From NCBI GenBank assembly GCA_963082975.1, contig OY720348.1:62149719-62213718 (forward strand): a stretch of DNA of 64,000 bases, written 5' to 3'. The position numbers and the translations under genes are program-made. Positions within the stretch are counted from its first letter, which is position 1; each line of letters opens with the position of its first letter. This DNA is from Labia minor. Taxonomy: Eukaryota > Arthropoda > Insecta > Dermaptera > Spongiphoridae. Positions 46,523-59,744 of the stretch are shown piece by piece. Under the pieces are notes generated by a model. The model was not told the DNA's origin and did no database searches. It saw only the letters and a program-made list of their open reading frames with translations.

Positions 46523-47151
46523 AATAAGTTGACCTGTGACAAGGTCCGAACCGACCGATGGTTTGAAATAAATTAATTTCCAGCTACAGAAACAATTTCA
46601 AATAATTTTAATATATCTATTAATGTAATAAAAAACAGATAGGCATACATAAATAATAAATATAAACATTTTTAATTTTATTTTATTTATAATATATATG
46701 CAAGACCAGGCTGTGACGTCATGAATGACTGGATGACTTCATATAATTTTAAATCAAGAAAAAACTAATAAATATGATTTTTCTCGAGGATAAAACCAAT
46801 ACAAAGTGCATGATTCGTGGTGATATATAAAAAAATCTCCTTTGGTGTGAAAATAACCCTTTCCTTCCTATCGTCGATCGCTAATACTACCACTTCCGGT
46901 TTCCGGAATTGCACCAAAAGTTGATCAATTCATCCCACTGATGCATTAAGTAAATATACCAAATTTCATCAAAATCGGTTGAGCCGTTCAGGCTGTACAC
47001 ATCTATACGGACGGACAGACGGACAGACATACATCATGCTAAAAATACTTTTTTCTGTTTAGAAAATGCATGATTCGTGGAGATATGTAAAAATCTCCAC
47101 ATGTGAAATTTGGTGTGAAAACAATACCTCCCTTACTATCGTCGGTCGGTA
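46523..47151 (+). repeat. Dispersed repeat A, copy 1 (array left edge)
   Basis: Runs from AATAAGTTGACCTGTG to ATCGTCGGTCGGTA. It has ACCGACCG near the left end and its complement at the right end, a TGACGTCA-type pair, the tract GGACGGACAGACGGACAGAC, and two related halves each with TGCATGATTCGTGG. Further copies begin each unit; single copies are at 59102-59732, 59745-60392 and inverted at 61726-62350. No coding capacity. Family not recognised. Confidence 0.8.
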
Positions 47152-47180
47152 ATTAACGAACACAAAAAAAGAAATTCTAA

Positions 47181-47533
47181 GGCCCGATTCACACACAAGT
47201 GGCGTATGGCACTGGCGTGGTTCTGGCGTGGAACAGGTTTGTTAATGTAATTGCATTAGCTTATGACTCAATACCCACAGATATGGCGTGTTGGAGGAGT
47301 GGAAAATGGCACGAAGACCACTCCACTCCGACGCCACCGGTGGCTCGTAGGACTGGCACTCCACTTCTAGACCATTTCATTATTCATTTGGAGTGGTCTT
47401 CGTGCCATTTTCCACGCCTCCAACACGCCATATCTGTGGGTATTGAGTCATAAGCTAATGCAATTACATTAACAAACCTGTTCCACGCCAGAACCACGCC
47501 AGTGCCATACGCCACTTGTGTGTGAATCGGGCC
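47181..47533. mobile_element. Harbinger-like foldback MITE (five copies in array)
   Basis: Ends GGCCCGATTCACACA and its complement, flanked by TAA on both sides (47178-47180, 47534-47536), as expected of PIF/Harbinger insertions. Arms of about 145 bp are nearly complementary, with a central unique part including CCGGTGGCTCGTAGG. Copies in later units: 49697-50049, 52213-52565, 54729-55081, 57245-57597. No transposase. Confidence 0.75.
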
Positions 47534-48114
47534 TAACAGTATATTTAAGTGGGAGTTGTTGGGACATGAAAAAGAACGGGAACGCGTTCCGGTTCTGAAA
47601 AAAGGTAAGGGAACGTCGTTCCCCCGCGTTCCCCTCCCAATACACCAATGTATATTCCAAGATTTTATTTCTTTAAATGAGATAGTCCGATAGTCTTTTC
47701 TGATTTAATGATAGGTTTAAATAAAATCTTTCAATTCACCTTAATAAATCAATTGTGGTAAGATTGGATTAAAAAATCAACAATATATACGCCCATAATT
47801 TTGAAAGTGATCTAAATCATATATTTCTTGTTTCGAGATATTTAATGAATTACATTTGAATAAAAAATATTTTTACATTATACGACATTTTAATTTATAA
47901 TTTTCTTAGTTTTGATTAATTGAAATTTATTATGAATATGAAATTTCGTGTCAATTTCACACGAAAATGTTTTTAAAGCTTGAATTATATATAACTTAGA
48001 TCGTTTTCCAAATTAACTGAACGCCCTATATAAATACTTAAAGCAATAAAGAACTATGAGTTTTATTTGAAACAATAACTTTTTAATGAAATAATTTATA
48101 TGTACATTTATTAA

Positions 48115-48633
48115 TTACTTGTAAAAAGTAATCCATTTTTATCATTTCCAGTTTTTAAGATTCTCAAAATGTTCTTGAAAAACTGGAGAGATGTATGGTG
48201 GTAAATACATAATATCTTTATGTTTTTCTTCCGTTACTCTTCTAGTAGTGGTGTATTATGGAAGTAATTTAATATTTCCGTTCATTTTTGGTCCTCCTCT
48301 TTTAGGTGATACATGAAATTTGGAATCATTTCGTTGAAATAAAATCCGGCTGCGATATTTGTATTTTTCGATTTATGCTCAGGATTGTATAAGTAATTTG
48401 CTTTTATACTATCTCGCCAGAGATTTTATGTTTTTATATGCTTTGAAGGTCCCTGAGTCATTTTCACTAAGGTTGAGAAAAATGTCTGTGTATGTGTGTA
48501 TGTAGACAAGATTACACACAAACAGTTTGAGCTAGTATTATTAAATTTGTCATTATTCAAAATTCGTAGTTTTCTATCAACTTTTGAGAAAGGTAGCACA
48601 ATCGGAAGAGGGTCATTACCTACCACGTTTTGA
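48115..48633 (-). repeat. Dispersed repeat B, with a short coding-like stretch
   Basis: From TTACTTGTAAAAAGTAATCC to CCACGTTTTGA; repeated in all five units, at 61201-61721 and partly at 29255-29480. On the minus strand a stretch reads EEKHKDIMYLPPYISPVF, then QEHFENLKNWK-stop. Upstream in the 61-kb copy is PKRGRPKMN, an AT-hook-like motif. It looks like the C-terminal remnant of some protein, possibly a transposase. I cannot assign a family. Confidence 0.5.
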
Positions 48634-51600
48634 CTACTTTTCCTCTAAACTAACTGTAAAAATAACACACATTATTTACAAATGTACCAATACTAGTATC
48701 TGCAGGTTCATTTTTGACGATATTGTAAAAATTGCATTGAATAAAATTAATTTAAAATAATGTGGTGTGAAATAACTGATAAACTCATTTAATTTAAAAA
48801 TTTTGACTTAAACCACTTCCATTATTATGGGCACATATATATTTAGAAGTTAAGGGAATATTTTTAAAAATAATTAAAAGAATTTTCTTCAAAATAATGA
48901 TGTTAACTTTAATCTACAACATTCTAAATTCAAAATCTATTTGGGAGAAGGGGTTAATAATTTATATTTAGTCCCTTTCTGACAGCTTTAAGTTTTTTTT
49001 TTAATTAAACTCAATAGCTCAACCCAAAAATGAAAGAAATAAGTTGACCTGTGGCCAGGTCCGAACCGACCGACGGTTTGAAATAAATTAATTTCCAGCT
49101 ACAGAAACAATTTCAAATAATTTTAATATATCTATTAATGTAATAAAAAACAGATATGGAAACATAAATAATAAATATAAACATTTTTAATTTTATTTTA
49201 TTTATAATATATATGCAAGACCAGGCTGTGACGTTATGAATGGCTGGATGACGTCATATAATTTTAAATCAAGAAAAAAACTAATAAATATGATTTTTCT
49301 CGAGGATAAAACCAATACAAAGTGCATGATTCGTGGTGATATATAAAAAAATCTCCTTTGGTGTGAAAATAACCCTTCCTTTCCTATCGTCGATCGCTAA
49401 TACTACCACTTCCGGTTTCCGGAATTGCACCAAAAGTTGATCAATTCATCCCACTGATGCATTAAGTAAATATACCAAATTTCATCAAAATCGGTTGAGC
49501 CGTTCAGGCTGTACACATCTATACGGACGGACAGACGGACAGACATACATCATGCTAAAAATACTTTTTTCTGTTTAGAAAATGCATGATTCGTGGAGAT
49601 ATGTAAAAATCTCCACATGTGAAATTTGGTGTGAAAACAATACCTCCCTTACTATCGTCGGTCGGTAATTAACGAACACAAAAAAAGAAATTCTAAGGCC
49701 CGATTCACACACAAGTGGCGTATGGCACTGGCGTGGTTCTGGCGTGGAACAGGTTTGTTAATGTAATTGCATTAGCTTATGACTCAATACCCACAGATAT
49801 GGCGTGTTGGAGGAGTGGAAAATGGCACGAAGACCACTCCACTCCGACGCCACCGGTGGCTCGTAGGACTGGCACTCCACTTCTAGACCATTTCATTATT
49901 CATTTGGAGTGGTCTTCGTGCCATTTTCCACGCCTCCAACACGCCATATCTGTGGGTATTGAGTCATAAGCTAATGCAATTACATTAACAAACCTGTTCC
50001 ACGCCAGAACCACGCCAGTGCCATACGCCACTTGTGTGTGAATCGGGCCTAACAGTATATTTAAGTGGGAGTTGTTGGGACATGAAAAAGAACGGGAACG
50101 CGTTCCGGTTCTGAAAAAAGGTAAGGGAACGTCGTTCCCCCGCGTTCCCCTCCCAATACACCAATGTATATTCCAAGATTTTATTTCTTTAAATGAGATA
50201 GTCCGATAGTCTTTTCTGATTTAATGATAGGTTTAAATAAAATCTTTCAATTCACCTTAATAAATCAATTGTGGTAAGATTGGATTAAAAAATCAACAAT
50301 ATATACGCCCATAATTTTGAAAGTGATCTAAATCATATATTTCTTGTTTCGAGATATTTAATGAATTACATTTGAATAAAAAATATTTTTACATTATACG
50401 ACATTTTAATTTATAATTTTCTTAGTTTTGATTAATTGAAATTTATTATGAATATGAAATTTCGTGTCAATTTCACACGAAAATGTTTTTAAAGCTTGAA
50501 TTATATATAACTTAGATCGTTTTCCAAATTAACTGAACGCCCTATATAAATACTTAAAGCAATAAAGAACTATGAGTTTTATTTGAAACAATAACTTTTT
50601 AATGAAATAATTTATATGTACATTTATTAATTACTTGTAAAAAGTAATCCATTTTTATCATTTCCAGTTTTTAAGATTCTCAAAATGTTCTTGAAAAACT
50701 GGAGAGATGTATGGTGGTAAATACATAATATCTTTATGTTTTTCTTCCGTTACTCTTCTAGTAGTGGTGTATTATGGAAGTAATTTAATATTTCCGTTCA
50801 TTTTTGGTCCTCCTCTTTTAGGTGATACATGAAATTTGGAATCATTTCGTTGAAATAAAATCCGGCTGCGATATTTGTATTTTTCGATTTATGCTCAGGA
50901 TTGTATAAGTAATTTGCTTTTATACTATCTCGCCAGAGATTTTATGTTTTTATATGCTTTGAAGGTCCCTGAGTCATTTTCACTAAGGTTGAGAAAAATG
51001 TCTGTGTATGTGTGTATGTAGACAAGATTACACACAAACAGTTTGAGCTAGTATTATTAAATTTGTCATTATTCAAAATTCGTAGTTTTCTATCAACTTT
51101 TGAGAAAGGTAGCACAATCGGAAGAGGGTCATTACCTACCACGTTTTGACTACTTTTCCTCTAAACTAACTGTAAAAATAACACACATTATTTACAAATG
51201 TACCAATACTAGTATCTGCAGGTTCATTTTTGACGATATTGTAAAAATTGCATTGAATAAAATTAATTTAAAATAATGTGGTGTGAAATAACTGATAAAC
51301 TCATTTAATTTAAAAATTTTGACTTAAACCACTTCCATTATTATGGGCACATATATATTTAGAAGTTAAGGGAATATTTTTAAAAATAATTAAAAGAATT
51401 TTCTTCAAAATAATGATGTTAACTTTAATCTACAACATTCTAAATTCAAAATCTATTTGGGAGAAGGGGTTAATAATTTATATTTAGTCCCTTTCTGACA
51501 GCTTTAAGTTTTTTTTTTAATTAAACTCAATAGCTCAACCCAAAAATGAAAGAAATAAGTTGACCTGTGGCCAGGTCCGAACCGACCGACGGTTTGAAAT

Positions 51601-54600
51601 AAATTAATTTCCAGCTACAGAAACAATTTCAAATAATTTTAATATATCTATTAATGTAATAAAAAACAGATATGGAAACATAAATAATAAATATAAACAT
51701 TTTTAATTTTATTTTATTTATAATATATATGCAAGACCAGGCTGTGACGTTATGAATGGCTGGATGACGTCATATAATTTTAAATCAAGAAAAAAACTAA
51801 TAAATATGATTTTTCTCGAGGATAAAACCAATACAAAGTGCATGATTCGTGGTGATATATAAAAAAATCTCCTTTGGTGTGAAAATAACCCTTCCTTTCC
51901 TATCGTCGATCGCTAATACTACCACTTCCGGTTTCCGGAATTGCACCAAAAGTTGATCAATTCATCCCACTGATGCATTAAGTAAATATACCAAATTTCA
52001 TCAAAATCGGTTGAGCCGTTCAGGCTGTACACATCTATACGGACGGACAGACGGACAGACATACATCATGCTAAAAATACTTTTTTCTGTTTAGAAAATG
52101 CATGATTCGTGGAGATATGTAAAAATCTCCACATGTGAAATTTGGTGTGAAAACAATACCTCCCTTACTATCGTCGGTCGGTAATTAACGAACACAAAAA
52201 AAGAAATTCTAAGGCCCGATTCACACACAAGTGGCGTATGGCACTGGCGTGGTTCTGGCGTGGAACAGGTTTGTTAATGTAATTGCATTAGCTTATGACT
52301 CAATACCCACAGATATGGCGTGTTGGAGGAGTGGAAAATGGCACGAAGACCACTCCACTCCGACGCCACCGGTGGCTCGTAGGACTGGCACTCCACTTCT
52401 AGACCATTTCATTATTCATTTGGAGTGGTCTTCGTGCCATTTTCCACGCCTCCAACACGCCATATCTGTGGGTATTGAGTCATAAGCTAATGCAATTACA
52501 TTAACAAACCTGTTCCACGCCAGAACCACGCCAGTGCCATACGCCACTTGTGTGTGAATCGGGCCTAACAGTATATTTAAGTGGGAGTTGTTGGGACATG
52601 AAAAAGAACGGGAACGCGTTCCGGTTCTGAAAAAAGGTAAGGGAACGTCGTTCCCCCGCGTTCCCCTCCCAATACACCAATGTATATTCCAAGATTTTAT
52701 TTCTTTAAATGAGATAGTCCGATAGTCTTTTCTGATTTAATGATAGGTTTAAATAAAATCTTTCAATTCACCTTAATAAATCAATTGTGGTAAGATTGGA
52801 TTAAAAAATCAACAATATATACGCCCATAATTTTGAAAGTGATCTAAATCATATATTTCTTGTTTCGAGATATTTAATGAATTACATTTGAATAAAAAAT
52901 ATTTTTACATTATACGACATTTTAATTTATAATTTTCTTAGTTTTGATTAATTGAAATTTATTATGAATATGAAATTTCGTGTCAATTTCACACGAAAAT
53001 GTTTTTAAAGCTTGAATTATATATAACTTAGATCGTTTTCCAAATTAACTGAACGCCCTATATAAATACTTAAAGCAATAAAGAACTATGAGTTTTATTT
53101 GAAACAATAACTTTTTAATGAAATAATTTATATGTACATTTATTAATTACTTGTAAAAAGTAATCCATTTTTATCATTTCCAGTTTTTAAGATTCTCAAA
53201 ATGTTCTTGAAAAACTGGAGAGATGTATGGTGGTAAATACATAATATCTTTATGTTTTTCTTCCGTTACTCTTCTAGTAGTGGTGTATTATGGAAGTAAT
53301 TTAATATTTCCGTTCATTTTTGGTCCTCCTCTTTTAGGTGATACATGAAATTTGGAATCATTTCGTTGAAATAAAATCCGGCTGCGATATTTGTATTTTT
53401 CGATTTATGCTCAGGATTGTATAAGTAATTTGCTTTTATACTATCTCGCCAGAGATTTTATGTTTTTATATGCTTTGAAGGTCCCTGAGTCATTTTCACT
53501 AAGGTTGAGAAAAATGTCTGTGTATGTGTGTATGTAGACAAGATTACACACAAACAGTTTGAGCTAGTATTATTAAATTTGTCATTATTCAAAATTCGTA
53601 GTTTTCTATCAACTTTTGAGAAAGGTAGCACAATCGGAAGAGGGTCATTACCTACCACGTTTTGACTACTTTTCCTCTAAACTAACTGTAAAAATAACAC
53701 ACATTATTTACAAATGTACCAATACTAGTATCTGCAGGTTCATTTTTGACGATATTGTAAAAATTGCATTGAATAAAATTAATTTAAAATAATGTGGTGT
53801 GAAATAACTGATAAACTCATTTAATTTAAAAATTTTGACTTAAACCACTTCCATTATTATGGGCACATATATATTTAGAAGTTAAGGGAATATTTTTAAA
53901 AATAATTAAAAGAATTTTCTTCAAAATAATGATGTTAACTTTAATCTACAACATTCTAAATTCAAAATCTATTTGGGAGAAGGGGTTAATAATTTATATT
54001 TAGTCCCTTTCTGACAGCTTTAAGTTTTTTTTTTAATTAAACTCAATAGCTCAACCCAAAAATGAAAGAAATAAGTTGACCTGTGGCCAGGTCCGAACCG
54101 ACCGACGGTTTGAAATAAATTAATTTCCAGCTACAGAAACAATTTCAAATAATTTTAATATATCTATTAATGTAATAAAAAACAGATATGGAAACATAAA
54201 TAATAAATATAAACATTTTTAATTTTATTTTATTTATAATATATATGCAAGACCAGGCTGTGACGTTATGAATGGCTGGATGACGTCATATAATTTTAAA
54301 TCAAGAAAAAAACTAATAAATATGATTTTTCTCGAGGATAAAACCAATACAAAGTGCATGATTCGTGGTGATATATAAAAAAATCTCCTTTGGTGTGAAA
54401 ATAACCCTTCCTTTCCTATCGTCGATCGCTAATACTACCACTTCCGGTTTCCGGAATTGCACCAAAAGTTGATCAATTCATCCCACTGATGCATTAAGTA
54501 AATATACCAAATTTCATCAAAATCGGTTGAGCCGTTCAGGCTGTACACATCTATACGGACGGACAGACGGACAGACATACATCATGCTAAAAATACTTTT

Positions 54601-57600
54601 TTCTGTTTAGAAAATGCATGATTCGTGGAGATATGTAAAAATCTCCACATGTGAAATTTGGTGTGAAAACAATACCTCCCTTACTATCGTCGGTCGGTAA
54701 TTAACGAACACAAAAAAAGAAATTCTAAGGCCCGATTCACACACAAGTGGCGTATGGCACTGGCGTGGTTCTGGCGTGGAACAGGTTTGTTAATGTAATT
54801 GCATTAGCTTATGACTCAATACCCACAGATATGGCGTGTTGGAGGAGTGGAAAATGGCACGAAGACCACTCCACTCCGACGCCACCGGTGGCTCGTAGGA
54901 CTGGCACTCCACTTCTAGACCATTTCATTATTCATTTGGAGTGGTCTTCGTGCCATTTTCCACGCCTCCAACACGCCATATCTGTGGGTATTGAGTCATA
55001 AGCTAATGCAATTACATTAACAAACCTGTTCCACGCCAGAACCACGCCAGTGCCATACGCCACTTGTGTGTGAATCGGGCCTAACAGTATATTTAAGTGG
55101 GAGTTGTTGGGACATGAAAAAGAACGGGAACGCGTTCCGGTTCTGAAAAAAGGTAAGGGAACGTCGTTCCCCCGCGTTCCCCTCCCAATACACCAATGTA
55201 TATTCCAAGATTTTATTTCTTTAAATGAGATAGTCCGATAGTCTTTTCTGATTTAATGATAGGTTTAAATAAAATCTTTCAATTCACCTTAATAAATCAA
55301 TTGTGGTAAGATTGGATTAAAAAATCAACAATATATACGCCCATAATTTTGAAAGTGATCTAAATCATATATTTCTTGTTTCGAGATATTTAATGAATTA
55401 CATTTGAATAAAAAATATTTTTACATTATACGACATTTTAATTTATAATTTTCTTAGTTTTGATTAATTGAAATTTATTATGAATATGAAATTTCGTGTC
55501 AATTTCACACGAAAATGTTTTTAAAGCTTGAATTATATATAACTTAGATCGTTTTCCAAATTAACTGAACGCCCTATATAAATACTTAAAGCAATAAAGA
55601 ACTATGAGTTTTATTTGAAACAATAACTTTTTAATGAAATAATTTATATGTACATTTATTAATTACTTGTAAAAAGTAATCCATTTTTATCATTTCCAGT
55701 TTTTAAGATTCTCAAAATGTTCTTGAAAAACTGGAGAGATGTATGGTGGTAAATACATAATATCTTTATGTTTTTCTTCCGTTACTCTTCTAGTAGTGGT
55801 GTATTATGGAAGTAATTTAATATTTCCGTTCATTTTTGGTCCTCCTCTTTTAGGTGATACATGAAATTTGGAATCATTTCGTTGAAATAAAATCCGGCTG
55901 CGATATTTGTATTTTTCGATTTATGCTCAGGATTGTATAAGTAATTTGCTTTTATACTATCTCGCCAGAGATTTTATGTTTTTATATGCTTTGAAGGTCC
56001 CTGAGTCATTTTCACTAAGGTTGAGAAAAATGTCTGTGTATGTGTGTATGTAGACAAGATTACACACAAACAGTTTGAGCTAGTATTATTAAATTTGTCA
56101 TTATTCAAAATTCGTAGTTTTCTATCAACTTTTGAGAAAGGTAGCACAATCGGAAGAGGGTCATTACCTACCACGTTTTGACTACTTTTCCTCTAAACTA
56201 ACTGTAAAAATAACACACATTATTTACAAATGTACCAATACTAGTATCTGCAGGTTCATTTTTGACGATATTGTAAAAATTGCATTGAATAAAATTAATT
56301 TAAAATAATGTGGTGTGAAATAACTGATAAACTCATTTAATTTAAAAATTTTGACTTAAACCACTTCCATTATTATGGGCACATATATATTTAGAAGTTA
56401 AGGGAATATTTTTAAAAATAATTAAAAGAATTTTCTTCAAAATAATGATGTTAACTTTAATCTACAACATTCTAAATTCAAAATCTATTTGGGAGAAGGG
56501 GTTAATAATTTATATTTAGTCCCTTTCTGACAGCTTTAAGTTTTTTTTTTAATTAAACTCAATAGCTCAACCCAAAAATGAAAGAAATAAGTTGACCTGT
56601 GGCCAGGTCCGAACCGACCGACGGTTTGAAATAAATTAATTTCCAGCTACAGAAACAATTTCAAATAATTTTAATATATCTATTAATGTAATAAAAAACA
56701 GATATGGAAACATAAATAATAAATATAAACATTTTTAATTTTATTTTATTTATAATATATATGCAAGACCAGGCTGTGACGTTATGAATGGCTGGATGAC
56801 GTCATATAATTTTAAATCAAGAAAAAAACTAATAAATATGATTTTTCTCGAGGATAAAACCAATACAAAGTGCATGATTCGTGGTGATATATAAAAAAAT
56901 CTCCTTTGGTGTGAAAATAACCCTTCCTTTCCTATCGTCGATCGCTAATACTACCACTTCCGGTTTCCGGAATTGCACCAAAAGTTGATCAATTCATCCC
57001 ACTGATGCATTAAGTAAATATACCAAATTTCATCAAAATCGGTTGAGCCGTTCAGGCTGTACACATCTATACGGACGGACAGACGGACAGACATACATCA
57101 TGCTAAAAATACTTTTTTCTGTTTAGAAAATGCATGATTCGTGGAGATATGTAAAAATCTCCACATGTGAAATTTGGTGTGAAAACAATACCTCCCTTAC
57201 TATCGTCGGTCGGTAATTAACGAACACAAAAAAAGAAATTCTAAGGCCCGATTCACACACAAGTGGCGTATGGCACTGGCGTGGTTCTGGCGTGGAACAG
57301 GTTTGTTAATGTAATTGCATTAGCTTATGACTCAATACCCACAGATATGGCGTGTTGGAGGAGTGGAAAATGGCACGAAGACCACTCCACTCCGACGCCA
57401 CCGGTGGCTCGTAGGACTGGCACTCCACTTCTAGACCATTTCATTATTCATTTGGAGTGGTCTTCGTGCCATTTTCCACGCCTCCAACACGCCATATCTG
57501 TGGGTATTGAGTCATAAGCTAATGCAATTACATTAACAAACCTGTTCCACGCCAGAACCACGCCAGTGCCATACGCCACTTGTGTGTGAATCGGGCCTAA

Positions 57601-59101
57601 CAGTATATTTAAGTGGGAGTTGTTGGGACATGAAAAAGAACGGGAACGCGTTCCGGTTCTGAAAAAAGGTAAGGGAACGTCGTTCCCCCGCGTTCCCCTC
57701 CCAATACACCAATGTATATTCCAAGATTTTATTTCTTTAAATGAGATAGTCCGATAGTCTTTTCTGATTTAATGATAGGTTTAAATAAAATCTTTCAATT
57801 CACCTTAATAAATCAATTGTGGTAAGATTGGATTAAAAAATCAACAATATATACGCCCATAATTTTGAAAGTGATCTAAATCATATATTTCTTGTTTCGA
57901 GATATTTAATGAATTACATTTGAATAAAAAATATTTTTACATTATACGACATTTTAATTTATAATTTTCTTAGTTTTGATTAATTGAAATTTATTATGAA
58001 TATGAAATTTCGTGTCAATTTCACACGAAAATGTTTTTAAAGCTTGAATTATATATAACTTAGATCGTTTTCCAAATTAACTGAACGCCCTATATAAATA
58101 CTTAAAGCAATAAAGAACTATGAGTTTTATTTGAAACAATAACTTTTTAATGAAATAATTTATATGTACATTTATTAATTACTTGTAAAAAGTAATCCAT
58201 TTTTATCATTTCCAGTTTTTAAGATTCTCAAAATGTTCTTGAAAAACTGGAGAGATGTATGGTGGTAAATACATAATATCTTTATGTTTTTCTTCCGTTA
58301 CTCTTCTAGTAGTGGTGTATTATGGAAGTAATTTAATATTTCCGTTCATTTTTGGTCCTCCTCTTTTAGGTGATACATGAAATTTGGAATCATTTCGTTG
58401 AAATAAAATCCGGCTGCGATATTTGTATTTTTCGATTTATGCTCAGGATTGTATAAGTAATTTGCTTTTATACTATCTCGCCAGAGATTTTATGTTTTTA
58501 TATGCTTTGAAGGTCCCTGAGTCATTTTCACTAAGGTTGAGAAAAATGTCTGTGTATGTGTGTATGTAGACAAGATTACACACAAACAGTTTGAGCTAGT
58601 ATTATTAAATTTGTCATTATTCAAAATTCGTAGTTTTCTATCAACTTTTGAGAAAGGTAGCACAATCGGAAGAGGGTCATTACCTACCACGTTTTGACTA
58701 CTTTTCCTCTAAACTAACTGTAAAAATAACACACATTATTTACAAATGTACCAATACTAGTATCTGCAGGTTCATTTTTGACGATATTGTAAAAATTGCA
58801 TTGAATAAAATTAATTTAAAATAATGTGGTGTGAAATAACTGATAAACTCATTTAATTTAAAAATTTTGACTTAAACCACTTCCATTATTATGGGCACAT
58901 ATATATTTAGAAGTTAAGGGAATATTTTTAAAAATAATTAAAAGAATTTTCTTCAAAATAATGATGTTAACTTTAATCTACAACATTCTAAATTCAAAAT
59001 CTATTTGGGAGAAGGGGTTAATAATTTATATTTAGTCCCTTTCTGACAGCTTTAAGTTTTTTTTTTAATTAAACTCAATAGCTCAACCCAAAAATGAAAG
59101 A

Positions 59102-59732
59102 AATAAGTTGACCTGTGGCCAGGTCCGAACCGACCGACGGTTTGAAATAAATTAATTTCCAGCTACAGAAACAATTTCAAATAATTTTAATATATCTATT
59201 AATGTAATAAAAAACAGATATGGAAACATAAATAATAAATATAAACATTTTTAATTTTATTTTATTTATAATATATATGCAAGACCAGGCTGTGACGTTA
59301 TGAATGGCTGGATGACGTCATATAATTTTAAATCAAGAAAAAAACTAATAAATATGATTTTTCTCGAGGATAAAACCAATACAAAGTGCATGATTCGTGG
59401 TGATATATAAAAAAATCTCCTTTGGTGTGAAAATAACCCTTCCTTTCCTATCGTCGATCGCTAATACTACCACTTCCGGTTTCCGGAATTGCACCAAAAG
59501 TTGATCAATTCATCCCACTGATGTATTAAGTAAATATACCAAATTTCATCAAAATCGGTTGAGCCGTTCAGGCTGTACACATCTATACGGACGGACAGAC
59601 GGACGGACAGACATCATGCTAAAAATACTTTTTTCTGTTTAGAAAATGCATGATTCGTGGAGATATGTAAAAATCTCCACATGTGAAATTTGGTGTGAAA
59701 ACAATACCTCCCTTACTATCGTCGGTCGGTAA
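59102..59732 (+). repeat. Repeat A, terminal copy closing the tandem array
   Basis: The left part matches the A copies of units 2-5, but the right part carries its own variants (GATGTATTAAG; GGACGGACAGACATCATG). It is directly followed by another A copy. Confidence 0.85.
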
Positions 59733-59744
59733 AAACAATAAAAT

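Larger units (their letters stand above)
46413..47650. mobile_element. Composite hAT-like element hosting nested repeats
   Basis: Ends CAGTGATGTATTGG (46413) and the complement of CATTGGTGTATTGG (ending 47650) are bordered by AATATTCC (46405-46412) and TATATTCC (47651-47658), a 7/8 match suggesting an 8-bp target duplication. Repeat A (46523-47151) and a Harbinger-like foldback (47181-47533) lie inside it. The right end is repeated in every tandem unit, the left end only here. Confidence 0.55.
46523..59101. repeat. Tandem array of five 2.5-kb units
   Basis: Units start at 46523, 49038, 51554, 54070 and 56586 (2515 bp for the first, 2516 for the rest). All landmarks I compared recur at exactly this spacing with no difference between units 2-5. 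Each unit holds repeat A, a Harbinger-like foldback, a hAT-like right end, A+T-rich filler and repeat B. None of the short reading frames looks like a protein. The near-perfect identity means either very recent amplification or an assembly duplication. Confidence 0.95.

Noticed and set aside
47199-58690. Repeated 60-85-codon reading frames in each tandem unit
   Set aside because: They run through foldback arms or repeat B in non-coding frames, with no protein-like motifs; identical repetition only reflects the array.
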